The position numbers and the translations under genes were made by a program. From the NCBI RefSeq assembly GCF_003415675.1, contig NZ_QFZK01000001.1:620001-684000 (forward strand): DNA of 64,000 nt, given 5' to 3'. Positions 17,178 through 26,804 of this stretch are shown here, piece after piece (the first letter of the stretch is position 1; every line of letters begins with the position of its first letter). This stretch comes from Rhodoferax lacus. Its GTDB lineage: Bacteria > Pseudomonadota > Gammaproteobacteria > Burkholderiales > Burkholderiaceae_C. The notes beneath the pieces were generated by a model, which had not been told where the DNA came from, did no database searches, and saw only the letters and a program-made list of their open reading frames with translations.

Positions 17178-18089
17178 GTGATCATTCGTCCCCGCCCCCA
17201 TTGGATTCGCCTGCTGCTGGTTCGCAGAGGGTCCCTGGTGCACCGCATTTACGGCCAACAGTTGTTTATCTTCGCCCTGTCCTGCGCCGTGGTGGCCGCA
17301 CACGGCCAGCTGTTCCTTTGGAAGGTCACGCTCACGGCCAGCCCCTTTTCGCTGATGGGCGTGTCCTTTGCCATCTTTCTGGGCTTTCGCATCAACGCCA
17401 GCTACGACCGCTTCTGGGAGGCGCGCAAGCACTGGGGAAGCGTGCTGGTGGATGCACGCAACCTGACGCGCCAGGCCCTGAGCGCCATTGCGCCGCAGCG
17501 GGAAGTCCGGCCCTTTGTACTGGGGCTGATCGGCTTTGCCAGCACCATGCGCAACCAGTTGCGCGGCCAAGCCGCCACTGCCCACACCGAAGGGCTGCTG
17601 CCCGAGGACCTGCGTGCACGCTTGGTGGGCGCCCGTTCGGCCCCCACTTTGGTGCTGCTGTGGCTGGGGCAGTGGCTGCGCGCCAGCCGCGAGGCCCAGC
17701 AACTCGAACCCGTGATTGCCCACAAGATGGAAAACTCGCTCGATGGCCTGTCGCTGGCCCTGGGCAGTTGCGAGCGCATTGCCAACACGCCCCTGCCCTT
17801 TGCCTACTCGGTGATTCTGCACCGCAGTGTCTACCTGTATTGCGCGCTGCTGCCCTTTGGCCTGGTGGACACCATTGGCCTGATGACACCGCTGGTGGTG
17901 AGCTTTGTGTCCTACACCTTCTTCGCCCTGGAAGCCCTGAGCGACGAAATCGAAAACCCGTTCGGAGTGGAGCCCAACGACCTGGCCCTGGACGCCATGG
18001 TTTCAGGCATCAATGCCAGCCTGCGCGAGATGCTGGGCGAAGTGCCGCCACCCGCACCTCTGCCCGATGCCAACTTTGTGCTGACCTGA
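17178..18089 (+). CDS. Bestrophin-family membrane channel
   Basis: A 303-residue membrane protein starting at GTG 17178 (MIIRPRPHWIRLLLVRRGSL), the usual N-terminus of the bacterial bestrophin/UPF0187 family. Family features include the conserved FRINASYDRFWEARKHWG block around residues 75-95 and the C-terminal DEIENPFG near 255, which in animal bestrophins helps form the calcium clasp. Bacterial members form pentameric ion channels (for example KpBest, a cation channel). An earlier in-frame start at 17139 falls inside the efp terminator and is unlikely. It stands alone between the efp terminator and the convergent tdh gene. Confidence 0.88.
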   Translation: MIIRPRPHWIRLLLVRRGSLVHRIYGQQLFIFALSCAVVAAHGQLFLWKVTLTASPFSLMGVSFAIFLGFRINASYDRFWEARKHWGSVLVDARNLTRQALSAIAPQREVRPFVLGLIGFASTMRNQLRGQAATAHTEGLLPEDLRARLVGARSAPTLVLLWLGQWLRASREAQQLEPVIAHKMENSLDGLSLALGSCERIANTPLPFAYSVILHRSVYLYCALLPFGLVDTIGLMTPLVVSFVSYTFFALEALSDEIENPFGVEPNDLALDAMVSGINASLREMLGEVPPPAPLPDANFVLT

Positions 18090-18120
18090 GGCACAACCGG
18101 TCGGGCCTGATTGCGCCAGC

Positions 18121-19074
18121 TCAGGCCGCTGCGAGCGTGCGTCCCAGGTTCTCCAGCATGTCCGCCACGATGGCATCGAGGTCAAATTGGGCTCGCCAGC
18201 CCCAGTGCTGTTGCGCAGCGCTGTCGTCAATCGAACGCGGCCAGCTGTCGGCGATCTGCTGGCGGAAGTCTGGCGCATAGGCGATCGTGAACCCAGGAAT
18301 GCGCTTGCGGATGGCGGCGGCCATTTCTTCGGGAGTGAAGCTCACGGCGGCCAGGTTGTAGGAGCCGCGCTCCTTCACGCTGTCCGAGGGTGCATCCATG
18401 AGTTCCAAAGTGGCGCGTATGGCGTCGGGCATGTACATCATGGGCAGGCGCGTCTGCGGCCCCAGGAAGCTGGTGTAGCGGCCTGTCTTCAGGGCCGAAT
18501 GGAAGATGTCGATGGCGTAGTCGGTGGTGCCGCCGCCGGGCAGGGTCTTCCAGCTGATCAGGCCGGGGTAACGCAGGCTGCGCACGTCCACGCCGTGGTT
18601 GCGGTGGTACCAGGCGCACCAGCCCTCGCCTGCCAGCTTGGAGATGCCGTAAATCGTGGTGGGTTCCATCACGGTTTTTTGGGGTGTGGCGTCACGCGGC
18701 GTGGTCGGGCCAAAGGCGGCAATCGAGCTGGGCCAGAACACGCGCTCGAGCTTGTGGCTGCGGGCCAGCTCCAGCACGTTGAGCAGGCCCTTCATGTTCA
18801 GGTCCCAGGCCCACTGCGGATGCTGCTCGCCGCGAGCCGACAGGGCTGCGGCGAGCAGGTAGATTTGCGTGATGCCATGGCGCTCCACGATCTCGGTCAG
18901 TGCCGAGGCCTCGGTGGCATCCAGCATCTCGTGCTGCACACCCACCACCCGCCCCTCGGGCGCCAGGTCGCTGGTGACCACGGCCGCCTGGCCGTGGCGC
19001 TCAGCCAGGGCCACGGTCAGCTCGGTGCCGATCTGGCCATTGGCACCGACGATCAAGATCTTGGGTGTGCTCAT
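18121..19074 (-). CDS. L-threonine 3-dehydrogenase, SDR (GalE-like) type
   Basis: A 317-residue NAD-dependent short-chain dehydrogenase. The Rossmann motif [10 protein letters not shown] is at residues 10-19, the active-site serine in PSSIAAFGP near 117 and the catalytic YGISK near 143-147. It belongs to the GalE-like threonine dehydrogenases known from Cupriavidus necator, which oxidise L-threonine to 2-amino-3-ketobutyrate, and not to the zinc-dependent Tdh. The upstream kbl stop overlaps its start by four bases (ATGA), so the unstable product can pass directly to Kbl. Confidence 0.9.
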   Translation of the reverse strand: MSTPKILIVGANGQIGTELTVALAERHGQAAVVTSDLAPEGRVVGVQHEMLDATEASALTEIVERHGITQIYLLAAALSARGEQHPQWAWDLNMKGLLNVLELARSHKLERVFWPSSIAAFGPTTPRDATPQKTVMEPTTIYGISKLAGEGWCAWYHRNHGVDVRSLRYPGLISWKTLPGGGTTDYAIDIFHSALKTGRYTSFLGPQTRLPMMYMPDAIRATLELMDAPSDSVKERGSYNLAAVSFTPEEMAAAIRKRIPGFTIAYAPDFRQQIADSWPRSIDDSAAQQHWGWRAQFDLDAIVADMLENLGRTLAAA

Positions 19075-20297
19075 GGCTGGGCCGCTCCAATCAGGCCCAG
19101 CTCACGCCCGGCCTGGGTAAAGGCGGCCACGGCCTGCTCCAGGTCGGCGCGGGTGTGCACGGCACTCATCTGCACGCGGATGCGCGCTTGGCCCTTGGGC
19201 ACCACGGGGAAGAAAAAGCCCACCACGTAAATGCCCAGTTCCAGCATGCGCGCGGCCAGCTTTTGCGCCACCTCGGCGTCGTACACCATGATGGGGACGA
19301 TGGCGTGCTCGCCGGGCTTGATGTCAAAGCCAGCGGCGGTGATGGCCTGGCGGAAGTAGCGGGTGTTGTCTTCCAGTTTGTCACGCAGTGCGGTGGAGGC
19401 CTCCAGCAAGTCCAGCACCGCCAGCGACGCGCCCACAATGACGGGTGCCACGGTATTGGAAAACAGATAGGGCCGCGAGCGCTGACGCAGCAGCTCCACC
19501 ACTTCACGGCGCGCGCTGGTGAAGCCACCCGAGGCGCCGCCCAGCGCCTTGCCCAGAGTGCCGGTGATGATGTCCACCTTGCCGAATACACCACGCGCCT
19601 CATGTGTGCCGCGTCCGGTCTTGCCCATGAAGCCGCTGGCATGGCATTCGTCCACGCCCAGCAGCGCGCCGTACTGGTCACACAGGGCGCGTATGCGGTC
19701 GAGTTGCGCCACCGTGCCGTCCATGGAGAACACACCATCGGTAAACACCAGAACATGGCGGGCACCCGCCGCACGGGCTTCCTGCAAGCAGCGCTCAAGA
19801 TCGGCCATGTCGTTGTGGGCATAGCGGAACTTCTGGGCCTTGCACAGGCGTATGCCGTCGATGATGGAGGCGTGGTTGAGTGCGTCGCTGATGATGGCGT
19901 CCTGCTCACCCAGCAGGGGCTCGAACAGGCCGCCGTTGGCATCAAAGGCTGCTGCATAAAGAATCGTGTCCTCCATGCCCAGAAAGCGCGAGAGGCGCGC
20001 CTCCAGGGTTTTGTGCAGGTCCTGCGTGCCGCAGATAAAGCGTACCGAACTCAGGCCATAGCCGTGGGTGCGCAGCGCTTCATGGGCTGCTTCGACCACG
20101 GCAGGATGGGAGGACAGGCCGAGGTAGTTGTTGGCACAGAAGTTCAGCACTTCGCGCTCGCCACCATCTGCGGTCTTGATGCGGATATGCCCGCCCTGGG
20201 GCGTGGCAATGATGCGCTCGGCCTTGTAAAGCCCGGCGGCACGAATGCCGTCCAGCTCTTGGCTGAGATGGATATAGAAGTCGGCGGAAGTCGTCAT
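19071..20297 (-). CDS. kbl: Glycine C-acetyltransferase (2-amino-3-ketobutyrate CoA ligase)
   Basis: A 408-residue PLP enzyme of the alpha-oxoamine synthase family. It splits 2-amino-3-ketobutyrate with CoA into glycine and acetyl-CoA. Visible features are [14 protein letters not shown] near residue 52, [12 protein letters not shown] near 85, the PLP aspartate in [12 protein letters not shown] near 210 and the Schiff-base lysine in [11 protein letters not shown] near 245. The frame is open upstream, but [13 protein letters not shown] at 20297 matches the family start. It leads the kbl-tdh pair and is divergent from an XRE-cupin regulator. Confidence 0.95.
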   Translation of the reverse strand: MTTSADFYIHLSQELDGIRAAGLYKAERIIATPQGGHIRIKTADGGEREVLNFCANNYLGLSSHPAVVEAAHEALRTHGYGLSSVRFICGTQDLHKTLEARLSRFLGMEDTILYAAAFDANGGLFEPLLGEQDAIISDALNHASIIDGIRLCKAQKFRYAHNDMADLERCLQEARAAGARHVLVFTDGVFSMDGTVAQLDRIRALCDQYGALLGVDECHASGFMGKTGRGTHEARGVFGKVDIITGTLGKALGGASGGFTSARREVVELLRQRSRPYLFSNTVAPVIVGASLAVLDLLEASTALRDKLEDNTRYFRQAITAAGFDIKPGEHAIVPIMVYDAEVAQKLAARMLELGIYVVGFFFPVVPKGQARIRVQMSAVHTRADLEQAVAAFTQAGRELGLIGAAQP

Positions 20298-20349
20298 GGT
20301 GTCACCTTGGCTGAAGTAGAGTCTGGCACAATGGTTCGGTACATTGCGC

Positions 20350-20387
20350 ATATTGCAATATATCGAATATTTTTCCATCATATCGAA
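20350..20387. promoter_or_regulatory. Operator candidates in the kbl/regulator divergent region
   Basis: The 112-base AT-rich region between kbl and the XRE-cupin gene holds a perfect 12-bp palindrome ATATTGCAATAT (20350-20361) and two direct copies of ATATCGAA (20360-20367 and 20380-20387) spaced 20 bases apart, two helical turns. The position fits binding by the divergent regulator; this is inference. Confidence 0.45.
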
Positions 20388-20445
20388 CAATACAACCCAC
20401 TGCAACACCATGGCAAGCCGCAAACCCACTGACGCCGATACCGAG

Positions 20446-20453
20446 CCCCCCCC
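20446..20453 (+). repeat. Eight-C homopolymer at the regulator N-terminus
   Basis: A run of eight C separates an upstream ATG frame from the helix-turn-helix frame. Seven C would make one continuous reading frame from 20410 to 21004. Confidence 0.7.
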
Positions 20454-20455
20454 GC

Positions 20456-21004
20456 GTGGGCGACACGCTGGCGGCGCTGCGCCAGTCGCAAGCCCTGTCC
20501 CTGGACGAGCTCTCGCGCCGCGCCGGCGTGTCCAAGTCCATGCTCTCGCAAATCGAGCGGGCCCAGGCCAACCCCACGGTGGCCGTGGTCTGGCGCCTGG
20601 CCAATGCATTGGGCGTGCCGATTGGCGAGTTGCTGGGCAGTGCGCCCGCGGCACCCGCTGCACCGGCCATCACCCTGGTGCCCACACAGTCCACGCCCTC
20701 GCTGCGCAGCCCGGACGGCCTGTGCGAGCTGCGCATACTCGGGCCGGTGGAGATGGCCGGGCAGTTCGAGTGGTATGAGCTGAAACTGCAGCCCGGCGGC
20801 GTGCTGGATTCGCAGCCGCATGAGCCGGGCACACGGGAGCACCTGACGGTGGCCTCCGGCAGCATGGAAGTGCAAGTAGCCGAGACAAAGCAGAAGCTCA
20901 AGGTCAGCGAAACGGCGCGCTACCACGCCGACAGCGCACACAGCATCCGCAACACCGGCAAGACCGCGGCCAGCGCCTGGCTGGTTGTGATCCACCCGAC
21001 TTGA
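20456..21004 (+). CDS. XRE-family transcriptional regulator with cupin domain (start disturbed by C8 tract)
   Basis: The frame from GTG 20456 gives 182 residues: a helix-turn-helix ([20 protein letters not shown], about 14-33) with the typical [18 protein letters not shown], then a C-terminal cupin domain (about 90-180) that may bind a small effector. Homologous regulators usually carry a short N-terminal extension. Here an ATG at 20410 encodes [14 protein letters not shown], but in a frame offset by one base; removing one C from the eight-C run at 20446-20453 would join it to VGDTLAALR. Either GTG is used, or the run carries an indel. It probably controls the divergent kbl-tdh operon. Confidence 0.8.
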   Translation: MGDTLAALRQSQALSLDELSRRAGVSKSMLSQIERAQANPTVAVVWRLANALGVPIGELLGSAPAAPAAPAITLVPTQSTPSLRSPDGLCELRILGPVEMAGQFEWYELKLQPGGVLDSQPHEPGTREHLTVASGSMEVQVAETKQKLKVSETARYHADSAHSIRNTGKTAASAWLVVIHPT

Positions 21005-21032
21005 ACACCCAAGCGGGTGCACAATAAAGCCA

Positions 21033-21905
21033 ATGGAAAATACACAAAACCTCACCGAACAACGCATTGCCGACGCCTGGGCAGACCTGAGTGCCGTGCC
21101 GCACACCGGCATCGCACTGCAGGCCGATGCCTACCGCATGGCCTTTGCCGACCCCGAGTTCCTGCTGCGCCGCGAAACCCGCGGCATCCGCATCCAGCTG
21201 GAGATGCTCAAGCCCGACCTGGACCAGACCGAGCAAGGCGTCAACGACACCGTCGTCGTCTTCGGCAGTGCCCGCTTCATGGCGCCCGAAGATGCCAAAG
21301 ACCTGCTCGAGAAAGCACAGGCCACCGGTGATGCAGCCCAGATCGCCCTGGCACAACGCCATGTGCGCAATGGCAAACACTACGACAACGCACGTCTGTT
21401 TGCCCGCTTGGTAGCAGCCCACAGCCTGAAGTGCGCACCGGAAAACCGCCTGTTCATTTGCACCGGTGGCGGCCCCGGCATCATGGAGGCGGCCAACCGT
21501 GGCGCCTTCGAGCTCGGTGCGCCCACCCCAGGCCTGAACATCACGCTGCCGCACGAGCAAAAGGCCAATGACTATGTCACGCCCTCGCTGAGCTTCAAGT
21601 TCCACTACTTCGCCATCCGCAAGATGCACTTCATGATGCGGGCCAAGGCGTTGGTGGCCTTCCCCGGAGGCTTTGGCACACTGGACGAGTTGTTTGAAGT
21701 CATCACCCTGGTGCAGACGCAAAAGGCCAAACCGGTGCCCATCATCCTGTTTGGCACGGACTACTGGAAGCGCCTGATCAACCTGGATGTGCTGGTGGAA
21801 GAAGGCACGATTTCCGCGCAGGATCTGGAGCTGATCCGGTACACGGACGATCCGCAGGAAGCCTGGGACATGATCCGCCGCTTCTACGGCCTGCCACAAG
21901 CCTGA
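21033..21905 (+). CDS. LOG-family protein (TIGR00730-type nucleotide phosphoribohydrolase)
   Basis: A 290-residue protein with the LOG/lysine-decarboxylase-like signature PGGFGTLDELFE near residue 210 and the nucleotide-binding GGGPGIMEAANRGA near 148. Family members hydrolyse nucleoside 5'-monophosphates at the N-glycosidic bond (cytokinin-activating enzymes and the bacterial nucleosidase PpnN). The long N-terminal region, with RETRGIRIQLEMLKP, marks the larger bacterial subgroup. The start is 28 bases after the XRE-cupin regulator, so co-transcription is possible. The old label lysine decarboxylase should not be used. Confidence 0.85.
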   Translation: MENTQNLTEQRIADAWADLSAVPHTGIALQADAYRMAFADPEFLLRRETRGIRIQLEMLKPDLDQTEQGVNDTVVVFGSARFMAPEDAKDLLEKAQATGDAAQIALAQRHVRNGKHYDNARLFARLVAAHSLKCAPENRLFICTGGGPGIMEAANRGAFELGAPTPGLNITLPHEQKANDYVTPSLSFKFHYFAIRKMHFMMRAKALVAFPGGFGTLDELFEVITLVQTQKAKPVPIILFGTDYWKRLINLDVLVEEGTISAQDLELIRYTDDPQEAWDMIRRFYGLPQA

Positions 21906-21926
21906 CCGCGCCGACCCTGCCGCCCC

Positions 21927-23132
21927 TCAGGCAGCAGCAGGCCGCAAGTGCCAGGCCGCGCGTGAGCCCAGGGCCACGGCAGCACCCACGGTCCAGAACA
22001 CCGCCGACACACCCACCACCGTGCCTGCGGTACCAAAAAGCAGGGGCATGAGCACGCTGGACATGTTGATGCTCATCAGCCGCAGGCCCAGTGCCTGGCC
22101 ATGCAGGGCGTGTGGCGTGATCTGGTGCAGGGTGCTCATGATCATGGGCTGCACCGAGCCCAGCACAAGCCCCAGCAACACCGAGCACAAGCCCATGGCC
22201 AGGGGGGTGTGCATCAGCGGGTACAGGCCAAAAAGGAGTGCTGTGACCAGCATGGCGCCGCTCACCACCACCCACTCGCGCAAATGCACCGCCAGCAGCG
22301 GCATGGCCACGCGCACACAGGCCGCGGCAATGGCAAAGCTACCCAGGATGGCGCCTATGACCGAGGCACTGAAAGCCCGCTCATGGCCGAGCACCGGCAC
22401 CACAAAGGTATGCACATCCCAGCAGCTTGACAGCAACCAGTTCACCAGCAGCAGGCGCCGCATGGAGGGCTCGCGCAGCAGATGCCAGACCTGCGGTTTG
22501 GGCACGCCGGCCGGGTGCACCACCGGCGGGAGTTCTTGGGTGTCGCGTATCCAGAACCAGGTCAGCAAGGGCAGAAGCGCCATGCACAGAAAGGCGGCCT
22601 GGAAACCATGGATGTCCGCCGCCGTACCGCCCAGCCAGACACCGGCATGGTCAATCAACAAGCCTGCTGTGACGGGGCCAAAGAAGTTGGAGACCGCAGG
22701 TCCTATGGCCAGCCAGCTGAACACGCGCTTCAATTCGGTGGCGTCATGGGCGGCACGGCCCACATGGCGCTGCAAGGCAATCGATGCCGCGCCGGTGGCA
22801 CCGCCCAGGCACAGGGCGCTGAGGCACAACACCTCGAAGCGCGGCCAGAGCGCTGCCAGCAGCGCCCCCGCCACTGCCGCCAGCAGTGCCGCGCCCACCG
22901 GGCGCTTGAGGCCGTGCTGGTCGGCGTAGCGGCCTGCCGGAATCGCCAGAAATACCTGCATCAGCGAAAACAGCGCCAGCAGGCTACCCACCGACAGGGC
23001 GCCATAGCCCAGCTTCAAGGCAAGCAAGGGTGCAGCCATGCGGCTGCCCGCCATGGCGCCATGCAGGCACATCTGGCCGGCGATCAGGCGGGCCAGGGCC
23101 CAGGACGTGGTTTTGGGGAGGGGCTGGTCCAT
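21927..23132 (-). CDS. MFS transporter
   Basis: A protein of about 401 residues with roughly twelve hydrophobic segments and the MFS loop motif AGRYADQHGLKRPVG between helices 2 and 3 (about residues 70-85). The substrate cannot be inferred. The ATG at 23132 is used; a TTG two codons earlier is possible. The start lies two bases beyond the rmuC stop, so it is the last gene of the long minus-strand operon that begins with the nitroreductase at 30870. It ends 21 bases from the convergent LOG-family gene. Confidence 0.85.
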   Translation of the reverse strand: MDQPLPKTTSWALARLIAGQMCLHGAMAGSRMAAPLLALKLGYGALSVGSLLALFSLMQVFLAIPAGRYADQHGLKRPVGAALLAAVAGALLAALWPRFEVLCLSALCLGGATGAASIALQRHVGRAAHDATELKRVFSWLAIGPAVSNFFGPVTAGLLIDHAGVWLGGTAADIHGFQAAFLCMALLPLLTWFWIRDTQELPPVVHPAGVPKPQVWHLLREPSMRRLLLVNWLLSSCWDVHTFVVPVLGHERAFSASVIGAILGSFAIAAACVRVAMPLLAVHLREWVVVSGAMLVTALLFGLYPLMHTPLAMGLCSVLLGLVLGSVQPMIMSTLHQITPHALHGQALGLRLMSINMSSVLMPLLFGTAGTVVGVSAVFWTVGAAVALGSRAAWHLRPAAA

Positions 23133-23134
23133 GC

Positions 23135-24571
23135 TCAAGCAGGGTCGCCTGCATCGGCTCCTGCATCAGGCGCCAGGTCCAAATCACGGTCCACCGCAAT
23201 CAGCGTCTGGGCCTGGCTATCGGGCAGGGCTTCGACTTTTTTCAGGGCCCGGTCCATGGCGCGGCTGCGCACCTGCGCGTTGTCCAGGGTCTTGAGCACG
23301 GTCTCGGTCTGCGCCTTCACTTTGGCCAGCACGTCGCCAAACTTGGCAAACTCGTTTTTCACCGCACCCAGCACCTGCCAGACCTCGCTGCTGCGCTTCT
23401 CCAGCGCCAGGGTGCGAAAGCCCATTTGCAGGGAGCTCAGAATGGCCAGCAAGGTGGTGGGTCCGGCCAGCGTCACGCGGTGGTCGCGCTGCAGGCTTTC
23501 CATCAGGCCGGGGCGGCGCAGCACCTCGGCATACAGGCCTTCGGTGGGCAGGAACAGGATGGCAAAGTCGGTGGTGTGCGGTGGCTCTACATACTTCTCG
23601 TTCATGTTTTTCGCCTCCAGCCGTATGCGCAGCTCCAGTGCCTTGCCCGCCGCCTCGGCGCCCAGCGCATCTGCCCTGCCCTGTGCGTCCAGCAGGCGCT
23701 CGTAGTCTTCGTTGGGGAACTTGGCGTCTATGGGCAGCCACAGCGGCGCGCCGTTATCTGAGCGGCCCGGCAGCCTGATGGCGAAGTCCACCACGTTCTT
23801 GCTGCCCGGAATGGTGGCCACTTGGGCTGCGTACTGGTCGGGCACAAACACCTGCTCCAGCAGGGCTTCGAGTTGCGCCTCGCCAAACATGCCGCGCGTC
23901 TTGACGTTGGTGAGCAGGTGCTTGAGATCGCCCACGCCCTGGGCCAGCGTCTGCATTTCGCCCAGGCCCTTGTGCACCTGCTCCAGCCGTTCGGCCACTT
24001 GCTTGAAGCTCTCCCCCAAGCGCGCCTGCAGGGTGGACTGCAGCTTCTCGTCCACGGTGGCGCGCATCTCGTCGAGCTTGGCGGCGTTGGTGGTTTGCAG
24101 CTGCGCCAACTGGGCTTCCAGGGTCTGGCGGATCTCGGCCATGCGCCGGGCGTTGGACTCACTGAGTTGGCCGAGCTGCAGGGTCAGGGTGTCGGACAGG
24201 GACTTTTGCAGCAGGGCCAGTTGCTGGCCAAAGGCGTCAATCTGGCTGTTTTGCGTGCGCGTGGCTTCTGCGCCCTGCGCGGTCAGGGTCTGCTGGAAGG
24301 TGGCAATGTTCTGGGCCAGTTCCTGTCGGGCGCTGCGTGCGGATTCGGCCATCTCCTGGCGCAAGGCGCGCTCCAGGGACTGGGTGTTGGCAGCCATGGC
24401 AGCCAGCAGGCTGCGTTGGGCTGCGTCCTGTTGTTGCTGCAGTTGCTGTAACTCAAGGCCGGGCTGGCCGTCCGCGCTGCGCAGGGCCAGCCACAGCACC
24501 ACGCCGCTGTTCAGCAGCACCAACAGCAACAGGCCCCAGACCAGCAGGGAGTTCAAGGGCATGCCATCCAT
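23135..24571 (-). CDS. rmuC: DNA recombination protein RmuC
   Basis: A 478-residue protein with one N-terminal membrane anchor (about residues 8-27), a long glutamine-rich coiled coil (about 37-200) and the conserved RmuC nuclease-like domain (about 200-440), seen in VDFAIRLPGR, PIDAKFPNEDYERLL and LFLPTEGLYAEVLRRPGL. RmuC limits inversions at short inverted repeats and is thought to be a nuclease. The start ATG at 24571 directly abuts the stop of the upstream dehydrogenase gene. The membership in a metabolic operon is unusual. Confidence 0.92.
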   Translation of the reverse strand: MDGMPLNSLLVWGLLLLVLLNSGVVLWLALRSADGQPGLELQQLQQQQDAAQRSLLAAMAANTQSLERALRQEMAESARSARQELAQNIATFQQTLTAQGAEATRTQNSQIDAFGQQLALLQKSLSDTLTLQLGQLSESNARRMAEIRQTLEAQLAQLQTTNAAKLDEMRATVDEKLQSTLQARLGESFKQVAERLEQVHKGLGEMQTLAQGVGDLKHLLTNVKTRGMFGEAQLEALLEQVFVPDQYAAQVATIPGSKNVVDFAIRLPGRSDNGAPLWLPIDAKFPNEDYERLLDAQGRADALGAEAAGKALELRIRLEAKNMNEKYVEPPHTTDFAILFLPTEGLYAEVLRRPGLMESLQRDHRVTLAGPTTLLAILSSLQMGFRTLALEKRSSEVWQVLGAVKNEFAKFGDVLAKVKAQTETVLKTLDNAQVRSRAMDRALKKVEALPDSQAQTLIAVDRDLDLAPDAGADAGDPA

Positions 24572-25564
24572 CTAGGCGCCCTTTTTCGTCAGCACTTCCG
24601 GGTTCAAAGCGGTCACCGGCTTGTGGTGCAAAAAAAAGCCCACCAGGTTGTCCACCGCCAGTGCAGCCATGGCGCGGCGCGTGCCGATGGTGGCGCTGGC
24701 GATGTGCGGGGTCAGCACCACATTGGGCACGGTCAGCAAGGCCGGGTTCACGCTGGGCTCGCCTTCAAACACGTCCAGACCGGCTGCGGCAATACGCTGG
24801 GTGCGCAGGGCCTCGGCCAGTGCCGCATCGTCCACAATGCCGCCGCGCGCAAGGTTGATCAGGGTGGCGGTGGGCTTCATCAGCGCCAGTTCTGCAGCGC
24901 CTATGGTGTGGTGCGAGCTGGCGGAGTAAGGCAATACCAGCATCACATGGTCGGCAGTCTTGAGCAGCTCCTCCTTGCCCACAAAGCGGGCCTTGATGCT
25001 GTCCTCGGTGGCGGCGTCCAGGCGCGAGCGGTTGTGATAAATCACCTGCATGCCAAAACCCAGGGCAGCACGCCTGGCAATGGCCTGGCCAATGCGCCCC
25101 ATGCCGATGATGCCCAGGGTGGTGCCATGCACCTCGGCACCGGCGAACAGGTCATAACGCCAGTGCGTCCACTTGCCGGCGCGCAGAAAGTGTTCGCTCT
25201 CGGTCACGCGCCGGGCCGTGGCCATCAGGAGGGCAAAGCCGAAGTCGGCCGTGGTCTCGGTCAGCACGTCGGGCGCATTGGTGCCCAGCACACCGGCCGC
25301 GGTCATGGCGGGCAGGTCAAAGTTGTTGTAGCCCACGGACATGTTGGCGCAAATCTTCAAGTCGGGGCAGCCAGAGAGCAAGGCGGCATTGACTTTGTCG
25401 GTGCCGGTCATGAAGGCGCCTACCTTGCCCTGGAGCCGCTGCTGCAGTTCTTCAGTTGACCAGGAGGCATCGGCCTGGTTGGACTCCACGGTGAAGTGCT
25501 GGCTGAGCTGCTCCACCACTTCGGGGAAGATGGCGCGGCAAATGAGGATGGCGGGTTTGGTCAT
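24572..25564 (-). CDS. D-2-hydroxyacid dehydrogenase (glyoxylate/hydroxypyruvate reductase-like)
   Basis: A 330-residue NAD(P)-dependent enzyme. The Rossmann motif GIIGMGRIGQAIA lies near residues 150-162, the substrate-binding arginine in NLARGGIVDD near 240, the glutamate in DVFEGEP near 268 and the catalytic histidine in LTPHIASAT near 287. This is the full catalytic set of D-isomer-specific 2-hydroxyacid dehydrogenases, closest to GhrB/glyoxylate reductase. The exact substrate is open. It starts 31 bases after pncB and its stop abuts rmuC. Confidence 0.9.
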   Translation of the reverse strand: MTKPAILICRAIFPEVVEQLSQHFTVESNQADASWSTEELQQRLQGKVGAFMTGTDKVNAALLSGCPDLKICANMSVGYNNFDLPAMTAAGVLGTNAPDVLTETTADFGFALLMATARRVTESEHFLRAGKWTHWRYDLFAGAEVHGTTLGIIGMGRIGQAIARRAALGFGMQVIYHNRSRLDAATEDSIKARFVGKEELLKTADHVMLVLPYSASSHHTIGAAELALMKPTATLINLARGGIVDDAALAEALRTQRIAAAGLDVFEGEPSVNPALLTVPNVVLTPHIASATIGTRRAMAALAVDNLVGFFLHHKPVTALNPEVLTKKGA

Positions 25565-25595
25565 GGTTGTAGAGGGAGAGTTCAGGGCCTGGAGT

Positions 25596-26804
25596 TCAGG
25601 CCGGTTGGGCAATTTCAAACACCTGGCGCAAATAGGCCAGGTAGCGTTCGTCGTCGCACATGTTCTTGGAGGGGGTGTCGGAGAGCTTGGCCACCGGCTG
25701 GCCGTTGCAACGCACCATCTTGATGACGATTTGCAGCGGCTCGTAGCCCAGGTCATTGGTCAGGTTGGTGCCAATGCCAAAGGCCAGCTGGCAGCGGCCA
25801 CGGAACTGCTGGTACAGCGCAATGGTGCGCGGCACGGTCAGACCGTCGCTGAAGATCAGGGTCTTGGTGCGGGGGTCCACCCGGTTCTGGCTGTAGTGCT
25901 CCAGCATGCGCTCGCCCCAATCGAAGGGGTCGCCGCTGTCGTGGCGCGCGCCGTCAAAGAGCTTGCAGAAGTACATGTCGAAGTCGCGCAGGAAGGCCGT
26001 CATCCCATACACATCGCTGAGCGCAATACCCAGGTCGCCCCGGTACTCCCGCGCCCAGGACTCGAAGGCGTAAATCTGGCTGTCGCGCAGGCGCGGCCCC
26101 AGGGCCTGGCAGGCCTGCAGGTATTCATGCGCCATGGTGCCCAGGGGCGTGAGGCCCAGCTTCATGGCCAGCCAGACATTGCTGGTGCCCGCCAGCTGCC
26201 CCGGCACGCTGCGGGAGTGGCCCGGGCTGTGGTGGGTGCCCAGGCGCGCCGCCAGCACGCGCATGACCTCCTCATGCCAGGCACGCGAGAAGCGGCGGCG
26301 GGTGCCGTAGTCGGCAATCTTCAGGTCGCTCAGGCCCTCTTCGCGCAGCTGGCCGATCTTCACGTCCAGGCGCTTGCGCCCTTCCACAAAATCGGGCACC
26401 GACTGGGTATTGCGGAAGTAGACCTCGTTGACGATGGCCAGCACCGGAATCTCGAACAGGATGGTGTGCAGCCAGGGCCCGACGATGGCAATGCTGATGT
26501 CGCCCGAGGGCAGCGGCGTAACAGTAATGTATTTTTCGTTGAGCTTGAAGAGGCCCAGAAAGTCCACAAAGTCGCTCTTGATGAAGCGCATGGAGCGCAG
26601 GTAGGCCAGCTCGCTGTCCTGAAAATGCAGGCTGCACAGCGAGCGGATTTCCTCGCGGATCTCGTCCACAAACGGCGCCAGCTGGGCACCCGGGTTGCGG
26701 CACTTGAAGCGGTATTCCACCTGGGCGCCGGGGAACTGGTGCAACACCACTTGCATCATGGTGAACTTGTAGAGGTCGGTGTCCAGAAGGCTGGTGATGA
26801 TCAT
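25596..26804 (-). CDS. pncB: Nicotinate phosphoribosyltransferase
   Basis: A 402-residue enzyme that converts nicotinate and PRPP to nicotinate mononucleotide in NAD salvage. The family start [18 protein letters not shown] is clear, as are [22 protein letters not shown] and [10 protein letters not shown], where the histidine corresponds to the phosphorylated residue of bacterial Pnc[14 protein letters not shown] and [12 protein letters not shown] follow. The ATG at 26804 overlaps the livF stop by four bases (ATGA). Coupling of a salvage enzyme to a Liv-type ABC transporter suggests that the transporter imports a pyridine precursor; that is inference. Confidence 0.95.
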   Translation of the reverse strand: MIITSLLDTDLYKFTMMQVVLHQFPGAQVEYRFKCRNPGAQLAPFVDEIREEIRSLCSLHFQDSELAYLRSMRFIKSDFVDFLGLFKLNEKYITVTPLPSGDISIAIVGPWLHTILFEIPVLAIVNEVYFRNTQSVPDFVEGRKRLDVKIGQLREEGLSDLKIADYGTRRRFSRAWHEEVMRVLAARLGTHHSPGHSRSVPGQLAGTSNVWLAMKLGLTPLGTMAHEYLQACQALGPRLRDSQIYAFESWAREYRGDLGIALSDVYGMTAFLRDFDMYFCKLFDGARHDSGDPFDWGERMLEHYSQNRVDPRTKTLIFSDGLTVPRTIALYQQFRGRCQLAFGIGTNLTNDLGYEPLQIVIKMVRCNGQPVAKLSDTPSKNMCDDERYLAYLRQVFEIAQPA

